From contig CM060967.1 in the NCBI GenBank assembly GCA_030765045.1, positions 24,730,284-24,794,283 of the forward strand: DNA of 64,000 nucleotides, written 5' to 3'. The stretch is from Tenodera sinensis. Lineage: Eukaryota; Arthropoda; Insecta; Mantodea; Mantidae. Shown piece after piece: positions 56,009 through 64,000 of the stretch. Position numbers and translations under genes: made by a program. Position 1 is the first letter of the stretch; each line of letters begins with the position of its first letter. Under the pieces are notes generated by a model, which worked only from the letters and a program-made list of their open reading frames with translations, searched no databases and was not told the origin of the DNA.

Positions 56009-56641
56009 GCTCACGAAACTCCTGTTGGTACCAACTTTTAGATAATTATCCTGACTCTGTCTAAAATGTTCTTTTAGGTGTGGCAGCCACAAAGCGCTTT
56101 TCGAAATCTGGATGACTAAAATGTACAGCAACGTGAGCCTGTTGTCGATCGAAATTTTTTGACGTCCTCTGTTATTAAGTTAAGTAGAGACAATGAATTA
56201 ACATTGTTGGAGTGGTAAGAGTTGCAACACATTTCTCTTATGAGGTTGACCAGGAAATCTGGAAAAGAGCCTTTATTTGGACAGTTGAACCCAGCCGATA
56301 TTAGGAGTGGAAACGTTTGGATTACTAAGAAGACAGCCCCCCATACCATGTAGGTGAACGGCCGATTTAGCAGCACCCTTAAGTGCATCGAGTGCTTGTG
56401 CATCCAGGGTGAAACACAGGTTATATCGATTTGCTTTACTCACGCACTTACAGCTTTCTCCAGAATGAAGTCATACACTTAACAATCTTTGTACTCATGA
56501 GATCATTGCTAATGTGGGTCCATCTCAGTCAATATATGACTGATTTGCGCCTTACTGCACATAACTTTTACAAAAACCATACAAGTTGATTAATAACTGG
56601 TCAAATCATGCAATTGTTTATACATAAGTTACAGTAGTTGT
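56009..56641. other. Spacer, nothing recognised
   Basis: The minus-strand frame 56116-56403 (95 codons) has no motif I recognise. Confidence 0.35.
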
Positions 56642-57236
56642 CTTACTCTACCTAGTATAGGTGGATTTGCGTGTCTGTGGACAGCATAACTCAAAAACGA
56701 AACTTGGTTAAAAACCAAAGTTGGTATTTAAGGTTAACATCTTTTAAAGATGCGACACGAAGGTTTTAAAGAAAATTCTTCCACCCTAAACTACCCTTTA
56801 CATGGAAAATGTTTTGAAAACTTATTTTGTCGAGAATGGTTCTAATGATAGCGTATGTTTGAGATACTTTTATGGCAAACGAAATGTGTATTTTGAATTT
56901 TCTGGCTATAGGATATATAGTTCTGTTTACTCTGGATAACTTTTGCTAGTGTAGATCTTGCTAACACACACAATTTATGTCTAAATATTTTTTTTGTACA
57001 GTGAGCCATTTCGGAGACATTCCTTGTTATTTTTGTTGTGAGTTCTGCAAAACTTAAAACTTTCGTCAAATGGAAGATCGTGATTCATTTTTTATATCAT
57101 AGCCGTGCAAAGAGAATGGTATCTCAAAGCTTTAAAAAATTTGACTATCGCTCTAAGCTTACTGTATTCCCATACTTCCCTTGTACCTACAACAAAATTT
57201 CTGGAAATTTTTATCTCAACTAACACGAAGAAGAGA
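56642..57236 (+). repeat. Family A repeat with internal deletions
   Basis: TTACTCTACCTAGTATAGG, a ~100-bp deletion, then GTCTGTGGACAGCATAACTC through CTATCGCTCTAAGC to AACACGAAGAAGAG. The 3' terminus is lost. Confidence 0.8.
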
Positions 57237-58735
57237 AAACTGGGTCCTGGACTAAGAAACCAAATCAGCTGAAGTATATGAAGTGGAATGAAATAATGTT
57301 CCAAGCAGTCAATAAACCAGGACAAAAGCTTTGCCCAATTACATTCGTTGACCTGAAAGTATTTTTAACTTATAAAAACTAATTCTGTCCGATATCCTTA
57401 ACTTCTGAAAATATTGAGAAACCCTTCCTAGCTTACTGTGATTCATTTTTCAAGGAATGAAAAATGTATGTCAGGGAATGTGGACTTATAATTTTACTTA
57501 TCAACAGTAATATGTTTTCAGACTGGTTAATTACCTTCAACAAAACATGACGCAGAGTGGGCGGAATGGATTATTTTATGCTGTACCAACTGAGTTTGAA
57601 TTCCTTCTGCATTTTGACCTCACATTATACAGGGCGTGTCATAATAACACCGATAAACGGTAAGGCGTGATTCGGGAGTTATAACTGAGACGTGCACTAG
57701 GTATGAAGTAAAACGGACAGATGTTCATTTTCGACCACGCAAAAAAAAATCAGATACTAAACTATGCGACTGCTCTGTGACAAAATTGTTGGACGAAGAA
57801 AATAAAGTACTACATATCGAAGTGGATGCCTGTTAATGTACAATTTATCACAATATCTACACTAATACCCCTAAGAGGCTGTATATGTAGTCTTAACTAT
57901 CAAGAAAAATAATATTCTCAGCTGTTCATAAGTATTAGTTGAGTAATTTCTTATGTTATGCTACACATAAATTTCTCTTTATATAATCATTTAGCATAAA
58001 ATAACAGTGAGCCGATTATAACATCCAGAGAAATGGAAAAGAATTCTTACATAAGAATTATCAACAAATGTTCTCTTTATAATATTTGTATAAAACTTCT
58101 GTCGAGTTATGGAATGATGTAATCTTTGTAGAAAATGTTTATCGCTGGGCACAGAAACAATTGAGCAGCGCAGCCAGAGGATCTGAACCAGAGAAACAAA
58201 GGAGAACAAACTCAGGGGCGTGTAACAACTTGCAAAGATGGCAAGTGGTAAACAAGCACAAACAACAGAGACGGAAGTGTTCCTTCAGAAACCGGTGCTA
58301 TCAAAGGGCCTGCCACATTTCCATAGAGCCCATAATCCCTGAGGCTGGTCCCCCACTGGGCTGGAATTGAAATGTCAACTACCTCACACTCCCCATGGGG
58401 AAGGAAATGGAAAAAGTTGGATCAAACACAACTGAAAATGTAGTTCCAGCTCCCCACAGTGTCTGCGTGACACGTGGTTTGTTGGAATAACTGAACCTAG
58501 CGTTAAATTATCCAATTAATCCACAAATGTTCATTTTCCTCAGATTTGAGGACAATGCTTACAAGGCATCACCCTCCGGAAAAAAGCAAGTAATTTATAA
58601 AACTAAATTACAATAAAATTGGTATAAATATTATTAAGGATGATTTAATAAGTAAGAAAACTGTAAACAAAGAGCTAAAGAAACAAATATAAAACTGACA
58701 TACAACATATTCTTTCTACAAACATTACAATTCAC
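57237..58735. other. Intergenic, nothing recognised
   Basis: At ~57629 TATACAGGGCGTGTCATAAT resembles a repeat end. The 94-codon frame at 58086-58370 has no identifiable domain. Confidence 0.4.
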
Positions 58736-59128
58736 ATGTGTGCACTCACATGACTTTCTCTACTCTTGTACAAACTATTCTTCCAAACTTTTATTCCTCT
58801 ATCTTCTTCACGTTAATCAAGATAAAAATTTGTAGAAATTATCTTATATCTCATTGTCTTGTAGGTGCAAGAGGAATATTCTAATGCAGTAGGCTTTAAG
58901 CGATAGTCAAATCTTTTAAGATCTGGTCGCTATGTGATGATTTTGAAATTCCATTCTCTTTCCAAACCAGGGCGTAAAAGAACGAATCACTTCCCATTTG
59001 AGAAAAGTGTAAGTATTGGGAAATTAAGACTATAACATGCAATATTCAACATAAATTGTGTGTTTTAACGAGATAGGCAATTCTGTGTAATGAGATTTTG
59101 TTTAACTTTTACGGTTTACGGTTTAGCA
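58736..59128 (-). repeat. Family A repeat, 3' half
   Basis: TGCACTCACATGACTTTCTC at the end, then TATTCCTCTATCTTCTTC, TTGTAGGTGCAAGAGGAATA and AAGCGATAGTCAAATC. Fades out at TTTACGGTTTACGG. Confidence 0.8.
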
Positions 59129-60254
59129 TGTGTTCCATTTATGTGTATTCATTTTCAGTCTTTGATTTAAAAATCAAAAAGTTGTTTAGCTTTAAAAATT
59201 AAATACACAAAAAAGTGCTATATTTTCAATGTTCATCAAAGCAAAGAAATTAATTAACTTTAAAAGGAATTATTTTTTCTTTCTGCCAGAGATTGATTGT
59301 GTTTGTTCGGCATTTAGAACATTGTAATTAAATGCAGCAGACGTTTTTCAAATAAACCATTTTAACTATTTCTACATTGTTTCTATAGTTAGAAACTATA
59401 CAGAGATTAGCAAATAAATAAAATTAATGAAATTATGCCCAGCAAGTCCGGAGCTTCACCCTTTCGGAAGGAAAACCCTTGCAAAAGCTTCATCTGGACT
59501 AAACTTAGGACTTCCAGAGACGAGTTTACCACTATTTTATAACTATCCATTTATATAGCATTCGATGAATGAAAAGAAATTGCCAACTATTTGCACAACA
59601 TCAAGCTTCACATATGTTTACTGTGACACTTTCTCAAATTTTTATTTTAGAGCTATTTTACACAATGCCATGCCAACAATTTCTAGCGTTCGCCAGAAGA
59701 AATATCTTATTTGCTATCTTCCGTAGTTATTTACAGCTGATAATCCATTAGTATGTGTTATTTACACCTTTTAGATAGAAGATAGAAAATAGTTAAGAAT
59801 ATTTTGTAGTAGCTGTACTAAAGTGATAGCCGGTATAAAAATCTATGTGAATGTAACAGATACTTTATTTTTAGTCAAGTTGTACATAAACTTTCAGGTA
59901 AAGCCACTACCAACGCAGTTTCCAGGTTTCCTCTCAACCGAATTGAAGACGCGTCGAAACAATCGAAGCCTCGCATTTCGATGAGCTGTAAATAGGGACC
60001 GTATAATTATATATCTATGACGGGAGCACTGTTGATGTCAGTGAGAGCCAAACTAATTAACTCCCTCCGATTTAATTTGAGTCCTGCTTGCTGCCGTAAC
60101 TTCTAAATAGAGTTGGCGAGGAGCTGAAAGGCTTCCGGCACTGCCTAGGCAACGCTCGCTACCCCATCTGAACTTCGCCGGCTACCACCCAACAAAAAAC
60201 CTTGTGGTTCGCTCAAACAACTGCACGTGAAATGTTTTACTTCCTAGAGATGAC
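59129..60254. other. Intergenic, nothing recognised
   Basis: No gene. A second X-box-like match (ACTGCCTAGGCAAC, 60140-60153) lies in a GC-richer patch. Confidence 0.35.
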
Positions 60255-60676
60255 CAGAAAACAACGTAACGGGTATCTGAATTTAACAGTTACAGAAGTA
60301 ATGAAGACGGATACTTATTAATGGTTACAAAAGTAACAAATGCAAAGTAAGTAAAGTGCTGCCGAAATTAAGCAAACTACTTGAAATAATCAAATGGTCG
60401 TAGCCTCACCGAAGCACTCTGAGGAAGAAAAGAAAATAGATCCTTCACTTTTTAATGTTATTTCTGTTAAAATCTGTTCGTAATTATGATTAATGTTTCC
60501 TTTGTAACATACTACATTTATAAGTTTTATTTGAGAGCAGTAAAAGCTCCATTGACTAAGAATTGAGCCATTTTTAAATTGTGAACTCGTGAACAGTAGG
60601 CCAGTAAGGAATATGGCAGCGAATTTGTGAGTTGCAATAACATAACCACATAAAAATGAGTGCTGAGGTTTACAGG

Positions 60677-60679
<3 letters not shown>

Positions 60680-60740
<61 letters not shown>
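60680..60740. repeat. AC microsatellite
   Basis: About 30 uninterrupted AC dinucleotides. Minus-strand Cys/Val frames over it are artefacts. Confidence 0.97.
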
Positions 60741-60741
<1 letters not shown>

Positions 60742-60775
60742 GGTGAAAAACTGATCGTGTTAAACGTATATACTG

Positions 60776-60964
60776 GTGAATGATTTAGTAAACTTAACCT
60801 CAGAATATACCGGTTTATCAGAAAGCAGCGTTGTGCATGTTCGTAAGGAGTTCAAAGAAACTGGCTGTGTTAAAACTGTGTTAGAAAAAGCAGACGATTT
60901 TGTGAAGTGTGCAATTCGCTCTAAAGTGCGTAAGTTCTTTATTAGGAGCAAACCTCCGGTCTGA
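60776..60964 (+). pseudogene. Transposase-type helix-turn-helix fragment
   Basis: The open frame reads YTGLSESSVVHVRKEFKETG then EKADDFVKCAIRSKVRKFF. This matches the N-terminal pattern 'tGlS.rTV.ri.kE.ket...lDdFdkcaIRrkihefY' of insect DDE_3 (IS630/Tc1-like) transposase relatives. No ATG opens the frame; AACCTCAG at ~60793-60800 would serve as a splice acceptor. It stops at TGA 60962-60964, and GTAAGT follows immediately at 60968. No catalytic domain is seen. Confidence 0.5.
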
Positions 60965-61902
60965 TTTGTAAGTACACACGCATGCGTTTAACTTTCTAAA
61001 TGTTAAATTGTTGGGTTTAATAGGCACCATGCATGATTGTAAACGCATATACACCAAAATTAAAGCTGCTCTTTTAAATGGAAGCTATTTCAACAAATAT
61101 AACCAATCTCGCATAACACAAACAACAAATATCTCTCGCTACCGACAGCACGCGAAGTCAGGTGCGTTTTCCCACGTGCTGCGCGGACTAATACATTAGC
61201 GGTGTTAATGTTATGTGGCTAGCTTACGCCGGAATTACTACAGTTATCCAATAACGGTTACCAAAGTACGAAGATAGCGTTAACGCCTACCGCGTCTGCG
61301 TGACATTCACTAGTTACCTCAAACCCTTACGTAGTATTGAATTCCTTCGCAAGAGATCGTGAGTGGCAATGTGAATTTAATACACTACCTCCCGAGTAAA
61401 ATTAGTACTATATAATCAACAGATTATCAGCATACTTTGTGATGTTTGACTATAATGTATGTTTGGGTGTTAATGTTTCTCTTGTCTAGTAACATTGCCT
61501 TTCAAAATGACATTACCATGTTTTTATAACACCCTATGTCTTATTGTGCGGTAAACTTTGTTTATGAAGGCAATAATAGCGTATTTTTCTTTGCTGTTAA
61601 TGCATCATTGATGTTTATATTTAAGGTCCCATATAGCTCAGTTCACCTGTACAAACTGTACGTGCAAAAATGTAAAAACAAGTGCGTATGTATTTTGCGA
61701 TTATAAATCACCATAGGTTTGACAGAACTAGAGAAACTTTTTAGACTGTAACAAATAAATGTATCGACGTCTTGCATACAGTTAATCATTAATATAATGT
61801 AACTGCGAACGTAATAAACATAAAAATGAATAACTTAATCGTTACCGGTAACAGTTACGTGTAACCGTTAATGCAGTTATAGCCGTTACCTGAAAACAAC
61901 TG

Positions 61903-62029
61903 TGCAACGTCCCAGATTTTCTCGACTTATGCCAACACGCTAAACGTCAAATCTAACTTAGGTCCCCTATTGTGCTCTCTAAGCATTGTTTTAGGGTTTA
62001 AATACACCAAGGCTCCACAATCCATTAAA
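61903..62029. other. Short spacer
   Basis: Nothing recognised. Confidence 0.4.
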
Positions 62030-62358
62030 AAAACTTTACATTCACATATTTCTTCTATCTTAATCGGTATATTTGTAGAAATTGCTTTGTAACAGATTTC
62101 CTTCTGGGTACAAGGCTAATAAATTAAGCAAGCTTAAGCGAAAATCAAATCTTCTAAAAGCAGGTGGTTATGTAATGGCTTTTAAACTTTCTTCTCTTTG
62201 TAGGATTACGACAAAGAAACAAAGAGGGTACTCCTAGAAAATTCAAGATACACGTTTCATTTGCCATGCAAATATTTTAAAAGATATATATACTTTGAAG
62301 CCGTTTTTGAGGAAATCAAGATTTCCGAAACATTTTCTCTGTGACGAATAGTTTTGGG
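62030..62358 (-). repeat. Family A repeat, diverged minus-strand piece
   Basis: TTCACATATTTCTTCTATC, AAATCAAATCTTCTAAAAGC, AGAAAATTCAAGATACACG and TTTTGGGTG match the family on the minus strand. It ends abruptly where an oppositely oriented piece starts. Confidence 0.65.
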
Positions 62359-62545
62359 TGACTATCGCTCAAAGCCTACTGTATTCCCATATTCCCCTTG
62401 TATCTATAAGAAAATAGGCAGTAAAATAATTTCTGCAAATGTTTATCTCGACTAACATGAAGAACATAAGGTAATAAGAGTTTATAAGCATAGTTAGTAC
62501 AAGAGTAGAAAAGTCGTGCGAGTCCAACACTTCAGATTTTTTCTT
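62359..62545 (+). repeat. Family A repeat, 3' piece in opposite orientation
   Basis: GACTATCGCTCAAAGCCTAC to GAGTAGAAAAGTCGTGCG, AGTCCAACACTTCAGATTTT. It lies back to back with the preceding minus-strand piece. Confidence 0.8.
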
Positions 62546-63269
62546 TGTTTCATTTTGATTCAGGGAACCTGAACCAGATAAGTGTATTTCTGCACAAAAA
62601 GTGCGGAAGTGGTGATTATTAACTTTCTCCAACGCTATATCAGCAGATATCATCATTATACATAACTCCCTGTTAAAATCTGAAGTTTTGCTTGTCATAG
62701 ACGGTGATGAAATTTTCTGCAACAGTAGCTGTTCATGGTTCTCTAATGTAACATTTCGAGCCAAGTTGTCTTGCTGTGCTTGCAGTGTTGAACATTAAGT
62801 CTCTTTTTAGCTTCTATTTTAGTTTCGCACAGGTTACAGAACAGAATAGCGCTATCTGCACTGAATTTTTTGTCTGCAAACTCGTGCACAAATACTTGCA
62901 ATTTTTCACTTATCGAGTCGTTAGTTTTAGACACGTTTTAGGTCACACGCATACAATGAAATCTGTCCGGTAAATGAGGACTGCTTGTATGTTAGAGACG
63001 AACCATTAGATTTCTGAGAATTTCAATTGTGGAGTCAATTGGCCTTGGCAGAAAACCTGACAACACCCATACTAAACTGCCTGTGCTTTCTTTCCATCTG
63101 CCACTTCTTACGCGTTTGTCTCTTTCTATACAGCTTACTCTCCAAATTTACAGAGAGATATGTTTCTAAGAAAAATAATTGTGACAAATATTACACACAA
63201 GAATTAGAAGGTGTAAAAAAACTATTAGACGACTGCAAGCACATATGCAAAAATGGAATAAAAATATAA
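62546..63269. other. Intergenic, nothing recognised
   Basis: ORFs on both strands (62369-63269) are short and have no known domains. Confidence 0.4.
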
Positions 63270-64000
63270 AAATCGGATGTATTACACTCACATGACTTTC
63301 TCTACTCTTGTACTAACCATTCTTACAAACTCTTATTCCTATATCTTCTTCGTGTTAGTTGAGATAAACATTTGTACAAATTATCTTATTGCTTATTTTC
63401 TTGCACGTGCAACGGGCATATGGGGATGCAGTAGGCTGAGCGATAGTCAAATCTTTTAAAGCTTTCAAATTCCGTTCTCTTTGCACGGTTAAGACATAAA
63501 AAACTGAATCAAAATCTTCTATTTGAGAAAGTTCGCTTTCCGAAACTCTCACAAATATCAAGGAATATCTCCGAAATGGTTCACTCTACAAAAAAAATGT
63601 ATCTGGACATAAATTGTGTGTTTTAGTGAGATCTACATTTTTATGTGTAAGATTTGGTCTATCTCTTACGGCTTATGAGTTATTCAAAAGTCATCCACAG
63701 TAAACGGGACTACATAGGCTATAGCTAACAAGTTCAAAATATACACTTCATTTATCATAAAAATATCTTAAAACATGTGAACATTTTAAACAAAATTGTT
63801 AGAGCTACTTTCAAGAAAATAAAAATTTTCGAAAAATTGTCCATGTAAAGGGTAGTTTAGAGTGGAGGAATTTTCTTCTAAATCGTCGTGTCGCATCCTT
63901 GAGACAAACTTGAATACCAACTTCAGTTTTTAACCAAACTTTTGTTTTTTAGTTATGCTACACAGCCACTCCCACCCCACCCCCACACGCACACAGACCT
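63270..64000 (-). repeat. Family A repeat, cut by the window end
   Basis: AATCGGATGTATTACACTCA, CATGACTTTCTCTACTC and all following family blocks on the minus strand, up to the microsatellite (CACACGCACACAGACCT) where the window ends. Confidence 0.87.

Larger units (their letters stand above)
60255..61902. mobile_element. Possible hAT-like element with GTAACGG/CCGTTAC ends
   Basis: The left side (60266-60303) has GTAACGGGTAT, TTTAACAGTTACAG and AAGTAATG. The right side (61840-61890), reverse-complemented, has GTAACGGCTAT, ATTAACGGTTACAC and GTAACTG in the same order. The inner ~45 bp are clearly inverted copies; both begin near CAG as hAT ends often do. No 8-bp duplication is visible. Inside are an AC microsatellite and a transposase-like fragment of another superfamily. 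Confidence 0.4.

Noticed and set aside
60140..60153. RFX X-box (ciliary gene promoter)
   Set aside because: The consensus is loose; about ninety matches are expected by chance on two strands of 64 kb, and no gene follows.
60390..60736. Cys/Val-rich minus-strand frames
   Set aside because: Translation of an AC microsatellite.

Overview
The window is AT-rich eukaryotic nuclear DNA with no bacterial gene organisation. Intron-poor coding exists only inside transposable elements, and tRNA-derived SINEs, microsatellites and TE-in-TE nesting are abundant. The relatives I recognise point to an arthropod, most likely an insect with a large repeat-rich genome. These are a Jockey-like LINE, a piggyBac-like element, a DUF4817-type helix-turn-helix fragment and a Penelope-like GIY-YIG fragment. 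The order is an open guess (Polyneoptera is plausible). I recognise no host gene with certainty.

Layout. 0-9 kb: a tRNA-like SINE head is split by a near full-length LINE (957-6281; ORF1 with three zinc knuckles, ORF2 with endonuclease and reverse transcriptase, one frameshift). It is followed by an internally deleted piggyBac-like element bounded by TTAA (7126-8257). 8-35 kb: mostly non-coding, studded with copies of an unclassified ~0.85-kb repeat, called 'family A' here. Its diagnostic ends are ACTTTCTCTACT and its reverse complement. In the middle, two ~98% identical ~1.9-kb DNA transposons sit in opposite orientation (22976-24871 and 25483-27381), each with its own 7-bp target-site duplication. 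The first is inserted in a Penelope-like remnant, the second in a GC-rich island. 35-38 kb: SINEs and an LTR-like stretch. 38.65-43.35 kb: an ~4.7-kb satellite of an 18-bp GAGA-rich unit, which appears to have grown from the microsatellite inside a family A copy. 43.4-64 kb: promoter-like segments with no recognised coding sequence, more family A copies (mostly on the minus strand), another SINE, a DUF4817 remnant, and a hAT-like region carrying a transposase-type helix-turn-helix fragment.

How the parts relate: this is a layered TE landscape, not a pathway. Nesting gives relative ages: SINE before LINE; Penelope-like fragment before the left twin transposon; older family A copies before their insertions. 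The least explained items are family A (at least 19 copies or fragments, two of which keep the same 75-codon ORF), the twin transposons with a THAP-like start and an internal tandem duplication, and the origin of the satellite. All family calls are from sequence reading alone, and boundaries of old copies are approximate by 5-20 bp.
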